From: Bacteroidota bacterium
GTDB lineage: Bacteria; Bacteroidota; Bacteroidia; J057; JAJTIE01
Direction of reading: 5' to 3'
Length of the DNA: 41,244 bases
Assembly (NCBI GenBank): GCA_021300195.1
Contig: JAJTIE010000026.1
Location: forward strand, 1-41,244
Shown here: positions 25,431 to 34,831 of the stretch, piece by piece
Layout of the letters: every line of letters begins with the position of its first letter
Position numbering within the stretch: the first letter of the stretch is position 1
Program-made: the position numbers and the translations under genes
Notes under the pieces: generated by a model
Databases searched by the model: none
Told to the model about the DNA's origin: nothing
The model's input: only the letters and a program-made list of their open reading frames with translations

Positions 25431-27293
25431 CTAGCCGCCAGCTCCATTTAGCCGTATGCCCACCAGTGCCAGGTCGTGGCTGGGGCTATGCTCGGCCAGC
25501 AGCACATCCAGTCTTTCCTCCAGCTCCACCCGCTGTTTCTGCATGGTGCGGCCGTGCAGGCTAGTTAGCAGCTGCAGGATCAGCTGATGTGTGAGGGCAT
25601 TTTTGCCGGTGCCAATGTGGCCAAGCGCATCGTTCCATAGGTAGATCCGGTCCACGTCCTCCAGCGGCAGGCTGCGGGTGTTGAATTTTTCGGCCCCACC
25701 CCCTATGGGGTGTTTGTCGCCCTGCAGTACAATGTGCTTGCCCCCGCTGAAGAGATGCAGGGGCAGGTTTACTCCACTGAACTGCAGCTCCTCCAGCCCG
25801 GGGTCTATTACTACAAAGGCAGCGTTTACCGGGTTGGCTACCAGTTGCTGCTGCCAGATGGGATTGTTCATTACCTCTTCGTTCAGCTTGTGCAGCATCT
25901 CGCCACTGCTTAGCAGGGGGGCTCCATTCAGTATGTGGCGCGTCATGTGCGTCAGCATGGCTACCAGGGCGTAGGTAGCGGCTTCATCATTGGGGTACTC
26001 TAGCAGGCCCAGTAGCTTGCGGTCTTCCGTTTTGTGCAGCCACATCACCGTCTGGGGCACCACCTGCATGGGCCTATAGTACATGAAGCTGTCCGGAAAA
26101 AAGTCCAGCAGGTCTTCTTCGGTAGCAAAGGCACCTTCCTGCATGCGCAGGCTCTGGCGCATGGCGGCCTCCAGGCGGTCTTTCTGGTCAGCCAGGTTCT
26201 CTGCCTCCAGTGTTTTTTCGTAGAAGAGCTGCTCGGCCTGCAGCACCTGGTAGCGTAGCTGCTCCAGCTGCTCTCGGGTGTCCAGGCTGCCCTGCATCTC
26301 CGTGTTCACGTTCAGGTGCATGCTGGTTTGCACCCCTATTACTTCGCGCTGCAGCTTGTGGTACTGCTTGTAGTGGTACAGGGCCTCATGGTGTTCGTTT
26401 ATCTTTTCATACAGCTGGCTTAGTGCCTTGTGCGCCTGGTACTCATTTTCCTTGTTGCCTATCTCCCGGGCCAGGCTTAGTGCCTTCTCTCCATACTCCA
26501 GGGCATCGGCATAGGCACCTGCGGCATTGTGCACATGGCTCATGTCTACATACAGGCTGCCCATGGCCTGCTTGTCTCCTATCTCCTCTTGTATGTTCAG
26601 CGCTTCCCAGAAGTTTAGCAGGGCTTTGCCTTCCTTTCCAGTCTTTTGGTATAGCAGGCCCATGCTCTGCAGCACCGGTGCCAGTGTGGCGGGGTTGTCG
26701 TGTTTTCGGGCATTCACCTCTGCTATCTGGAGGTATTTCAGGGCTTTATCTGTGTCGCCACGCTTTTCGGCCACATTGCCCAGGGTGGTGTAGGCTATGG
26801 CCAGGCCGTGCAGGTCATTCAGGGCATGAAAGGCTTCTTTGCTCTGCTCGGCATACTCTTCGCAGGGGTCCAGCTGCCCCAGCTTGTAGTACACCGTGGC
26901 CAGGTTTATCAGGGTATTGGCTGTTATGGGGTCTATCCGGGTGCTGTTTCGCTGGCGCAGGGCCTCCAGGTTCCAGCGCAGGGCCAGGGTATAGTTCCCC
27001 ATTTTCTGAAAAGCGGCTGCCAGGTTGCTGGCCGTGTGTATTTTTCCCTCCTCTTCGTCCTGTGCCTTGAAGAGCTCGTAAGCCGCGCTCAGAAATTGTA
27101 CAGCCTCTCGGAAGTCGCACAGAATAACGTTGCCTGCCCCCAGGATTCGCAGCGCTTGTGCCCGGGCCTTTGGGTCTTCGGCCTGCTCTGCCAGCGCCAG
27201 GGCCTGCCGGGCCAGCCTACAGGTCTCCAGCGGGTTTTCATAACGCAGTGCATGTGCCTGGGCAAGTAGCTGATCAATCTCGGGAGAGGACAT
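25431..27293 (-). CDS. TPR protein with a degenerate SpoIIE/PP2C-like domain
   Basis: 620 residues from ATG 27293. The frame also runs to GTG 27317, but that overlaps a promoter element. Residues about 1-325 are TPR repeats (ALSLAREIGNKENEYQAHKALSQLYE-type). A coiled coil follows (about 330-385, QLEQLRYQVLQAEQLFYEKT), and then a region laid out like the SpoIIE/PP2C phosphatase of Bacteroidota TPR-phosphatase proteins: FFPDSFMYYRPMQVV, ELQFSGVNLPLHLF, LQGDKHPIGG and RIYLWNDALG. The metal ligands are lost: DFYW reads TVMW, DCTGHGVPGA reads LEYPNDEAATYA, and SDGxxDQ reads NDALGHIG. The active form dephosphorylates Ser/Thr, often on anti-anti-sigma factors; this one probably acts by binding only. 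No signal peptide is visible, so it is probably cytosolic. Confidence 0.82.
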   Translation of the reverse strand: MSSPEIDQLLAQAHALRYENPLETCRLARQALALAEQAEDPKARAQALRILGAGNVILCDFREAVQFLSAAYELFKAQDEEEGKIHTASNLAAAFQKMGNYTLALRWNLEALRQRNSTRIDPITANTLINLATVYYKLGQLDPCEEYAEQSKEAFHALNDLHGLAIAYTTLGNVAEKRGDTDKALKYLQIAEVNARKHDNPATLAPVLQSMGLLYQKTGKEGKALLNFWEALNIQEEIGDKQAMGSLYVDMSHVHNAAGAYADALEYGEKALSLAREIGNKENEYQAHKALSQLYEKINEHHEALYHYKQYHKLQREVIGVQTSMHLNVNTEMQGSLDTREQLEQLRYQVLQAEQLFYEKTLEAENLADQKDRLEAAMRQSLRMQEGAFATEEDLLDFFPDSFMYYRPMQVVPQTVMWLHKTEDRKLLGLLEYPNDEAATYALVAMLTHMTRHILNGAPLLSSGEMLHKLNEEVMNNPIWQQQLVANPVNAAFVVIDPGLEELQFSGVNLPLHLFSGGKHIVLQGDKHPIGGGAEKFNTRSLPLEDVDRIYLWNDALGHIGTGKNALTHQLILQLLTSLHGRTMQKQRVELEERLDVLLAEHSPSHDLALVGIRLNGAGG

Positions 27294-27316
27294 GTGCAGA
27301 GATAGGGGGTTCTGCA

Positions 27317-27324
27317 CAAAAGTA
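27317..27324 (-). promoter_or_regulatory. TAnnTTTG -7 element of the TPR/SpoIIE-like gene
   Basis: On the minus strand, TACTTTTG matches the Bacteroidota -7 consensus exactly, 23 bases before ATG 27293. No TTG lies at a good distance upstream. Its position favours the ATG over the GTG at 27317. Confidence 0.5.
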
Positions 27325-27351
27325 GGGATTTAGCTGCTAGTATGTGGATAC

Positions 27352-27384
27352 ACAAAGTGGCCCCAAACGAAGTCTGGGGCCACT
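27352..27384. terminator. Strong hairpin between metY and the TPR gene
   Basis: AAAGTGGCCCCA (27352-27363) pairs over 12 bases with TGGGGCCACTTT (27373-27384). On the plus strand it is followed by TTTCTTTC, giving a good terminator. On the minus strand, where both neighbouring genes lie, only a short TTTGTGT follows. It probably ends metY transcription, but its better T-run faces the other way. Confidence 0.6.
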
Positions 27385-27420
27385 TTTTTCTTTCAATCAG
27401 ATTGGTGCTACCAGCACTTT

Positions 27421-28752
<1,332 letters not shown>

Positions 28753-28755
28753 CTA

Positions 28756-28786
28756 CAAAACTACGGCACCAGGCTACTGGATGCAA
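28756..28786 (-). promoter_or_regulatory. Bacteroidota-type promoter of metY
   Basis: On the minus strand, TTG (28784-28786), a 20-base spacer, and TAGTTTTG (28756-28763) match TTG-N19-21-TAnnTTTG. The ATG at 28728 lies 27 bases downstream of the -7 element. Confidence 0.7.
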
Positions 28787-28890
28787 GTGTTTTTTGAAAT
28801 AAAATTCTATATTTTTATTTTAATCAATTTTTAGTTTTTAATATATCTTATTTACATCTTATTATTAAAATAAAATTTTGATTTACATGT
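28787..28890. other. Very AT-rich block upstream of the metY promoter
   Basis: About 100 bases that are almost only A and T, in a region where neighbouring DNA is well over half G+C. It contains short A/T inverted repeats, for example AAATAAAA (28797-28804) with TTTTATTT (28813-28820), and lies directly upstream of the metY -33 element. It could serve as an UP-like element or a site for a nucleoid protein. No gene is visible in it. Confidence 0.5.
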
Positions 28891-28930
28891 GATTTGCGCC
28901 ATGGCCTGCAGCATTGGGCCAGGCTGCAGT

Positions 28931-28973
28931 ACAAAACAAGAAGGAGGCACAAGCACTGGGCTCATGCCTCCTT
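28931..28973 (-). terminator. Rho-independent terminator of fabI
   Basis: On the minus strand, AAGGAGGCA pairs with TGCCTCCTT (plus-strand 28965-28973 and 28941-28949) around a 15-base loop that has a small inner AGC/GCT stem. It is followed by CTTGTTTTG. It begins 28 bases after the fabI stop codon. Confidence 0.8.
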
Positions 28974-29000
28974 CGGGCGTAGATGAGGTATTGGGGTGGC

Positions 29001-29795
29001 CTAGGCACCCAGCAGCTCGGGGCTTACCCCCATGCTGCTGAAGCCGCCATCGCTGTACAGGTTCTGCATGGTGATGCGGCGGGTATAGTTGCTAAACAGC
29101 ATGATGCACAGGTTTGCACAGTCGTCTGCCGTGGCGTTGCCCAGGGGGCTCATCTTCTCGGCAAAGTCCAGCATCTCCTGGAATCCCTTTACGCCACTGC
29201 CCGCTGTGGTGGGGGTGGGGCTTTGGCTGATGGTGTTTACCCGTACCTTGGCCTTCTTGCCATAGTAGTAGCCAAAGGTGCGGGCATAGCTCTCCAGCAG
29301 GGCCTTGGCCTCGCTCATATCGCTATAGTCTGGGAAGGTGCGCTGAGCAGCCACATAGCTAAGGGCCACTATGCTGCCCCATTCGTTGAATAGATCGCGC
29401 TGGTAGGCCAGCTGCATCATCTTGTGGAAGCTGATGGATGAAATGTCATACGTCTTCTGCAGCCAGTCATAGTTCAGGTCGGTGTAGGCCTTGCCCTTTC
29501 GCACGTTTACACTCATGCCTATGCTGTGCAGCAGAAAGTCGACTTTGCCAAACTGCTCACTTGCCACATCATATAGCTTGTTCAGGTCCTCCAGGCTGGT
29601 GGCATCTGCCCCCACTATCTGGCTGCCTGTCTTTTCGGCCAGCTCATTCAGCTTGCCCATGCGCAGGGCTACAGGTGCATTGGTCAGCAGGATCTGCGCA
29701 CCCTCGGCATGTGCCTTTTCGGCTACTTTCCAGGCTATGGATTGCTCATCCAATGCGCCGGTGATAATCCCTTTTTTTCCGTCTAGTAATCCCAT
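29001..29795 (-). CDS. fabI: Enoyl-[acyl-carrier-protein] reductase (NADH)
   Basis: 264 residues from ATG 29795 (MGLLDGKKG); a TTG nine bases upstream is less likely. FabI reduces the trans-2-enoyl-ACP double bond in the last step of each fatty-acid elongation cycle. The family pattern is clear: GALDEQSIAWKVAE in the cofactor loop, HSIGM, Tyr147 in LSYVAAQR, and the catalytic Tyr157-x6-Lys164 (YSDMSEAK), equivalent to Tyr146, Tyr156 and Lys163 of the E. coli enzyme. SQSPTPTTAGSGVKGF matches the flexible substrate-binding loop. It is transcribed alone, with a terminator at 28931-28973. Confidence 0.95.
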   Translation of the reverse strand: MGLLDGKKGIITGALDEQSIAWKVAEKAHAEGAQILLTNAPVALRMGKLNELAEKTGSQIVGADATSLEDLNKLYDVASEQFGKVDFLLHSIGMSVNVRKGKAYTDLNYDWLQKTYDISSISFHKMMQLAYQRDLFNEWGSIVALSYVAAQRTFPDYSDMSEAKALLESYARTFGYYYGKKAKVRVNTISQSPTPTTAGSGVKGFQEMLDFAEKMSPLGNATADDCANLCIMLFSNYTRRITMQNLYSDGGFSSMGVSPELLGA

Positions 29796-29944
29796 TTCTT
29801 TCAATAGTTAATGATGCACAGGCTAGTTCGCCGCGAATATACAGCATTTTGGCAGCAGCCCGGTAGGGCCTGGGGTATGGCAGCTAGCGTGCTTAGCCCG
29901 CGCGGTCGGTGCAGTATGCCCTTGTGTGCAAATGCACCTGTGGC

Positions 29945-31180
29945 CTACTGTGCAGCCCTGTCGGCCAGGTGGGCCTGCTGCGTGCGGCCCGGGTACTGCT
30001 GCAGGGCCAGGGCCAGCACGCGCATGGCCTGCTCCAGCTGGGGGCGCTCCAGCACATAGGCAATGCGCACCTCCTGCTTACCCAGGCCTGGGGTAGCGTA
30101 GAAGCCGGTGCCGGGTGCCAGCATCACGGTGCTCTTTTCCTGCTCAAATTCCTCCAGCAGCCACCGGCAGAAAGTGTCTGAGTCGTCAATCGGCAGCCGG
30201 GGCATTACGTAGAAGGCGCCGCTCACATGGGGGCAGGTTACACCGGGCATCTGCTGCAGGGCACTGAGCACCGTGTTTCGGCGAGCCACATATTCGCGGC
30301 GTACTTCGTCGTAGTAGCTGTCGGGCAGTCGGCATAGGGCCTCGCTGCCCACCTGGCCCAGGGTGGGGGGGCTTAGGCGGGCCTGTGCCATGCGGATGGT
30401 GGCATCGTACACGGCTTTATTCCGCGTGATGAGGGCACCGATACGCGCCCCGCAGGCGCTCCAGCGCTTGCTTACGGTGTCTACCACCACTACCTGCTGC
30501 TCCAGGCCCGGCAGGCTCAGGGCACTTACAAAGGATTCGCCATCGTAGGCAAACTCCTGGTAGGCTTCGTCGCTGATCAGGAACAAATCGTGCGCCAGCA
30601 CCAGTGCCCGCAGCTTCTCCAGGTCCTGTGGGTTGTACAGCTTGCCCGTGGGATTGCTGGGGTTGCACAGCAGGATGGCTTTGGTCCGGGGGGTAATCAG
30701 TGCCTCAAACTGACGGATATCCGGCAGATCAAAGTTATCCTCCACGCGGGTGGTAATGGGTACCACTTTCACGCCGTTTTCCAGTGCAAAGCCATTGTAG
30801 TTGGCATAGAAGGGCTCAGGGATGATGATTTCATCTCCCGGATTGAGGCAGGCTGCCAGGGCGAAGCGGAGTGCCTCGCTGCCCCCGGTGGTTACCAGTA
30901 TCTCGTCGGCCTGTATGTGTAGCCCGTGGCGCTGCTGGTAGTAGGTGCCCAGTGCCCGCCGATAGCTGATGAGGCCTGCCGAGTGGCTATATTCCAGCAC
31001 GGGTGTGTCGCAGTAGCTGCGCACAGCATCCCAGAATGGCTGGGGTGTGGGCAGGTCGGGCTGCCCGATGTTCAGGTGATATACGTGCACACCCCGGGCT
31101 TTGGCAGCCTCGGCATAGGGCACCAGTTTACGGATCGGCGATGGGGGCATGGCAAGCCCACGTTGAGATATCTGTGGCAT
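29945..31180 (-). CDS. Fold-type I PLP aminotransferase (aspartate/aromatic type)
   Basis: 411 residues. It has the class I/II aminotransferase pattern: NIGQPDLPTP near the start, TTGGSEALRFAL, CNPSNPTGKLY with the conserved Asn/Gly, DEAYQEFAYDG, and the PLP Schiff-base lysine K238 in DTVSKRWSACGARIG. It transfers an amino group between an amino acid (aspartate or an aromatic one) and 2-oxoglutarate in the cytosol. The substrate cannot be fixed. A TATCTTTG element is at 31209-31216, 28 bases before the ATG. The next gene on this strand is fabI, 149 bases further on, so cotranscription is uncertain. Confidence 0.92.
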   Translation of the reverse strand: MPQISQRGLAMPPSPIRKLVPYAEAAKARGVHVYHLNIGQPDLPTPQPFWDAVRSYCDTPVLEYSHSAGLISYRRALGTYYQQRHGLHIQADEILVTTGGSEALRFALAACLNPGDEIIIPEPFYANYNGFALENGVKVVPITTRVEDNFDLPDIRQFEALITPRTKAILLCNPSNPTGKLYNPQDLEKLRALVLAHDLFLISDEAYQEFAYDGESFVSALSLPGLEQQVVVVDTVSKRWSACGARIGALITRNKAVYDATIRMAQARLSPPTLGQVGSEALCRLPDSYYDEVRREYVARRNTVLSALQQMPGVTCPHVSGAFYVMPRLPIDDSDTFCRWLLEEFEQEKSTVMLAPGTGFYATPGLGKQEVRIAYVLERPQLEQAMRVLALALQQYPGRTQQAHLADRAAQ

Positions 31181-31208
31181 AACTTGGCTAGGGTTCTCTA
31201 TTGATCTG

Positions 31209-31216
31209 CAAAGATA
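31209..31216 (-). promoter_or_regulatory. TAnnTTTG -7 element before the aminotransferase gene
   Basis: On the minus strand, TATCTTTG is an exact -7 match, 28 bases before the ATG at 31180. No TTG is at the expected distance, so only the -7 half is supported. Confidence 0.45.
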
Positions 31217-31364
31217 AAGCCAAACGCTGCCCGGCTAGTCTTTTTTGCCAGATTTCCAGAACTTATGGCAGTATTCCACGTGTCCTCTCTCAGTACAGGT
31301 GCTGCTGCCAGTTCGGGTTTTAGTCCCTTCCGTGGCATCGTCCGCTGGCTGCTGCTTGCTCCCG

Positions 31365-31736
31365 CTACCGCCGGATCTCGGTTTTCTGCCGCTTGTTTTC
31401 CATATTCCGGTATTTCATTTTCAGGTACAGCTTGGGGTGCAGGTTTAGGCTCTGGCTTAGCTCGCCGCTTTCGGGCACCAGGCTTACTACCTTTATTTTT
31501 TCCTGAACCGGGTTCATGTAGCGTAGTTTCACCTCCGATCCGGGCTTCAGGTTCTTTAGTGTGAGCTGGTGTGGGTTTTTGCCTTTCCCAAAATCCGGAT
31601 CCAGAATTTCCTTGCCATCCAGCATCACCACCGGGCGGCGAAACTCATAGGTCTCTGCCGGGGCCTCTTGCGCATAGCCCCTGCCAGTGAGCATAGAAAC
31701 AAACAGCAAGGCAAATAGAAACAGCGATGTCTTCAT
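31365..31736 (-). CDS. Small exported hypothetical protein
   Basis: 123 residues with a clear signal peptide (FLFALLFVSMLTGRGYAQ). The mature part is short and charged, with VVMLDGKEILDPDFGKGKNP and LKNLKPGSEVKLRYMNPVQ suggesting a small beta-sandwich; the C-terminus is strongly basic. I recognise no family. A TATCTTTA element lies upstream on the minus strand (about 31769-31776). It is divergent from the four-cysteine gene. The following 184 bases up to the aminotransferase start contain no convincing gene. Confidence 0.75.
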   Translation of the reverse strand: MKTSLFLFALLFVSMLTGRGYAQEAPAETYEFRRPVVMLDGKEILDPDFGKGKNPHQLTLKNLKPGSEVKLRYMNPVQEKIKVVSLVPESGELSQSLNLHPKLYLKMKYRNMENKRQKTEIRR

Positions 31737-31831
31737 GGATTTCAGTTTTTAATGTGTGGTAAAGATAAGCAAGAAGTGTACCAAAAGGTAGGTATGCGGC
31801 CAGGTGCTACCACGGCTTGTTATCGCACTTT

Positions 31832-31861
31832 TTGGGGTTGCAGGCAGAAGCCGTACCTTTG
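31832..31861 (+). promoter_or_regulatory. Bacteroidota-type promoter of the four-cysteine protein gene
   Basis: TTG (31832-31834), a 19-base spacer and TACCTTTG (31854-31861) are a full consensus match. The -7 element ends four bases before ATG 31866, so transcription would start at or inside the start codon. This implies either leaderless translation or a start downstream of the predicted one. Confidence 0.7.
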
Positions 31862-31865
31862 CCCA

Positions 31866-32444
31866 ATGAAACCCCTATATGCCGCCCCCGGCCCGGACAC
31901 GCTGGCCTGCCCCGCCTGCGATACCCGCTTCCTGGGTGCTACAGATTTGCCCCTGTACATCCGGGGTGCGCAGCTGGTGGAGATGCTACAGCTGGGCGAC
32001 CAGACCATCCGGCTGGACGGCCAGCTGAGGCTGAAGCTAGACCAGCTACTGGCCGCCGGAGACTATGATGTGGAAGACACAGCGGTGCTACAGCTGAGCG
32101 GACGGGTGGAGTGCCCTGCCTGTGGCCACCATAGCGACTGGCAGCTACAGCGCCCAGAGGCCGACCTGATGTATAGCCGCTACCATGTGCAGGCCCTGGA
32201 GCCGGAGACCGCCCCGGCTACGCAGCAGCAGCTGGAGGTACTACAGCTGATGGCCGTGCGCGACCTGCAGGCACAGCTGCGGAAGGACGAGGCACCCAAG
32301 GATCTTTCGAACCAGCCAGACCTGGAAGCCCTGTTTGCCTACCTGGCTCAGTATACCTTGGCCCGGCTGGCCTATGCCCCCGCGCCCCTGGCCGGGGTTC
32401 GCTACTACGCGGTATCGCTGGCAGGTCGCCCCGATAGCGATTAG
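31866..32444 (+). CDS. Hypothetical protein with two CPAC motifs
   Basis: 192 residues from ATG 31866. Two CPAC pairs (C15/C18 in LACPACDTRF and C83/C86 in VECPACGHHSDW) form a likely four-cysteine zinc site. The stretch between them is acidic and Leu-rich (LRLKLDQLLAAGDYDVEDTAVLQL), and the C-terminal half (about 100-190) is helical with many Gln/Ala. I recognise no family; an adaptor or nucleic-acid-binding zinc ribbon is possible. An upstream extension to 31752 crosses the promoter and is unlikely. It lies just before tRNA-Val. Confidence 0.72.
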   Translation: MKPLYAAPGPDTLACPACDTRFLGATDLPLYIRGAQLVEMLQLGDQTIRLDGQLRLKLDQLLAAGDYDVEDTAVLQLSGRVECPACGHHSDWQLQRPEADLMYSRYHVQALEPETAPATQQQLEVLQLMAVRDLQAQLRKDEAPKDLSNQPDLEALFAYLAQYTLARLAYAPAPLAGVRYYAVSLAGRPDSD

Positions 32445-32481
32445 CATTTCGCTCATTTCTTCTATTTTTGTGCCAATCCAT

Positions 32482-32556
32482 GGGTTGTTAGCTCAGCTGG
32501 TTCAGAGCACTGCCTTGACAGGGCAGGGGTCAACGGTTCGAATCCGTTACAACCCA
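32482..32556 (+). tRNA. tRNA-Val (anticodon GAC)
   Basis: A cloverleaf can be drawn: acceptor GGGTTGT/ACAACCC, D-arm GCTC...GAGC, anticodon stem CTGCC/GGCAG with loop TTGACAG (anticodon GAC, 32517-32519), and T-arm AACGG-TTCGAAT-CCGTT. The discriminator is A and the CCA end is not encoded. It reads GUC and GUU valine codons. No tRNA is adjacent. Confidence 0.93.
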
Positions 32557-32716
32557 CCCCGGTTGTAGCCATGCTGCCGCGGGGCAGTGGTACATCTTTT
32601 TACTTTTCTTTTGCCTGGTCTCGGCAAGGGTTACACAGAGCCGAGGAAAATGCCCCTAAGTGCACTGATCTAAAATAGATTCGCTTTAGACTGAAAGGTC
32701 GCCGCGCACTGTTGTT

Positions 32717-34831
32717 ATGACCATTTACTACTTGCAGTTTGCCTGGGGGCTGGTAGCTATTCCGCTACTGGCATTTATGTTGGGCACATTCGGCCTCAGG
32801 CTCGCCGGCCTCCTTACCCAAACAACGCCCGCCGCACCCAACACGCTGCCGGGGCTTTTTTACCGCCTGCTACTGGGCACGGTGCTGGGCGTGCTGCTAT
32901 ACGCCCTGTACAAGAGCGGCTTCAATACAATCCTGAGCGGGCTATTACTTACGTTTGGCCTTGCACTTATTGGCTTTCGTCGGTATGACAAACCTGTAAT
33001 TGGGCATGGAGAAGGCAAGCCTAAGCCTATTCAGGCAGGCCCTGCAATTTTATTGGGAGGCGTCTACCTCCTGTATATGGGGATTTATTTCCTCTCAAAT
33101 CTAAACGGACATCCCGATCTGCCATTTATTAGCTCGCAAAGCGACCATGGCTTTTATGCGCAGATAGGCAAGAACCTGTCTGAAGGTTTAGCAGAAAACA
33201 GGCTTCCGGTCTACACGTTACTTGAGCCCAGTCAGTACGGAAATGCCATGTATCACTATTTTGATTCGTGGACTTCGGCTGCATTTTCGGATCTTACAGG
33301 GCTTCCCGGTCTCGAAACCATACAAACCTATGAACGGGCCTGGTTTCTGTTTATCACCCTGCTTGGGGTTTGCTCGGTTGTACAATGGTATAGCGCACTT
33401 TCATACTGGGTTCTTCTCTTTATTTCGCTCTCCATTATTGGCCAAACATCACCTGTATTCTATGATTTTCTTCCTCCAAAGCACCATGCCGGCCTACATG
33501 ATTATGCCTTGTTTCTGAGACCATCTTATCTCACAAAAGTATCTTATTTAGCTGCATTCTTTTCTTTGATTCTCTTGCTATGGAAGAGGAAGATGAGGGT
33601 TCTATCTGTGTGCATCAGTACAGGGCTTGTTTTTATATCTGGCGCCTTAGTTGTCTGGACTTTTTCTTGTTTCTATCTCACTTCATTTCTGCTATTTAAG
33701 AAAAATTTTACGAATAAAGGAAAACCATGGGACAAGTTATTTTATGTAACTTTTTCGGTCATTTCTGTGTCTTTATTCTACTATATTTTCTATAATATTA
33801 CAACTATTCAAGGTGGTAGTCATAAAAGCATAGAAAGTTTAGATTTTTATATTACTATAAAATCTATCGCGACCTTTGAGTTTTTGAGAAGAGAAATTAT
33901 TTATCTGGGCTTTCTGTTTTTTTCTACACTTCCATGGGTTATTTTGGTTCTTTTATTTGCCCTTCAGAACAAAACTAGATTTAGGGATCTATTCCCGATT
34001 ACAATTAAGATTGGGTTGATACTTTTTGTTATTCTGTTTCTATTGGGTAGTGTAAGCTCCTTTCTCGTTAAGGGAATTTTGTTTGGAGATTCCGATCAAC
34101 TAACGAGATTTAGTTTCCTTTCGCTTTATTTGATTCTTCTAGTATTGATTGCTGTTCATTTTCATAGATTTTCGATTCCATTAAGATTTTTATGCTACGT
34201 CGTTGTTATATTAGATCTGTATCATTCGTTGGTTTCGCTCAATACACATAGATCGATAAGTTCAATGCCGCCCGATAGTACATTCTCAGATTCTTTTTTT
34301 GAGGAGGTAGCACTACAAGACCATAAGAGCAAAGTAGGCGGCTACATTCAGGATACTTCATCCAATAGGTATATAGACATTTTTACCACCTCCTATTATA
34401 CGGACTTTATTTTTGAATTGACTGTTCTCCCAAATTATTATGGTTTTGTAAGTCTTTTTGATGATGAGATAAACTGGGATTCCACAGATGCCGGGCAGAA
34501 TGCCACTCGAAACATACTGTTCTACCTGAACTACAAGCAGCGCCCGGAGAACAAAGGGCTTACCAGAGATCAGGTTCGCTTCAAGCTAGTTCAAGAGTAT
34601 AAACTGGATTGGGTGGTAACAGACCCGGGCATGGCTTTGCCATCTTACCTGAAACCCCATCGAAGAAGTAAAGTGTGCGATCCTAAAACCGGATTTTGTA
34701 TACATTACTTGAACCTGAAGTCGCTACTTGCGGCCCCCTTACCTGCCGATACCACGATTCGCGATGCTACAAGTAACCCTGAGCCCATGCCCCGAACCCC
34801 AGCAGGAGCTGCTGATAGCCGAGCTGGATGA
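32717..34831 (+). CDS. Polytopic membrane protein, GT-C-like, with AT-rich central part
   Basis: 704 residues with many hydrophobic helices, the first at 5-30. A periplasmic-loop segment SQSDHGFYAQIGKNLSEGL followed by MYHYFDSWTSAAFSDLTGL resembles the Asp-containing first loop of GT-C glycosyltransferases or related polyprenol-linked enzymes; the family is not certain. The last 230 residues form a soluble domain (VQEYKLDWVVTDPGMALP, CDPKTGFCIHYLNL). Base composition is unusual: the first 250 and last 300 bases are as GC-rich as the neighbours, but about 33500-34480 is strikingly AT-rich (the line at 33781 is 25% G+C). It overlaps the next gene, prmA, by 68 bases. A paralogue with the same N-terminus (YYLQF-WGL-AIP) starts at 41135. 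Confidence 0.7.
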   Translation: MTIYYLQFAWGLVAIPLLAFMLGTFGLRLAGLLTQTTPAAPNTLPGLFYRLLLGTVLGVLLYALYKSGFNTILSGLLLTFGLALIGFRRYDKPVIGHGEGKPKPIQAGPAILLGGVYLLYMGIYFLSNLNGHPDLPFISSQSDHGFYAQIGKNLSEGLAENRLPVYTLLEPSQYGNAMYHYFDSWTSAAFSDLTGLPGLETIQTYERAWFLFITLLGVCSVVQWYSALSYWVLLFISLSIIGQTSPVFYDFLPPKHHAGLHDYALFLRPSYLTKVSYLAAFFSLILLLWKRKMRVLSVCISTGLVFISGALVVWTFSCFYLTSFLLFKKNFTNKGKPWDKLFYVTFSVISVSLFYYIFYNITTIQGGSHKSIESLDFYITIKSIATFEFLRREIIYLGFLFFSTLPWVILVLLFALQNKTRFRDLFPITIKIGLILFVILFLLGSVSSFLVKGILFGDSDQLTRFSFLSLYLILLVLIAVHFHRFSIPLRFLCYVVVILDLYHSLVSLNTHRSISSMPPDSTFSDSFFEEVALQDHKSKVGGYIQDTSSNRYIDIFTTSYYTDFIFELTVLPNYYGFVSLFDDEINWDSTDAGQNATRNILFYLNYKQRPENKGLTRDQVRFKLVQEYKLDWVVTDPGMALPSYLKPHRRSKVCDPKTGFCIHYLNLKSLLAAPLPADTTIRDATSNPEPMPRTPAGAADSRAG

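Noticed and set aside
26210-27070. Plus-strand open frame opposite the TPR repeats
   Set aside because: Cys/Gly/Pro-rich shadow of a GC-rich gene, with no start signal or homology-like pattern.
31200-31364. A +1 frame continuing from the small exported protein and ending WKSGKKD
   Set aside because: Open but without its own start or recognisable family; a frameshift is possible but unsupported. Comparison with relatives would decide.
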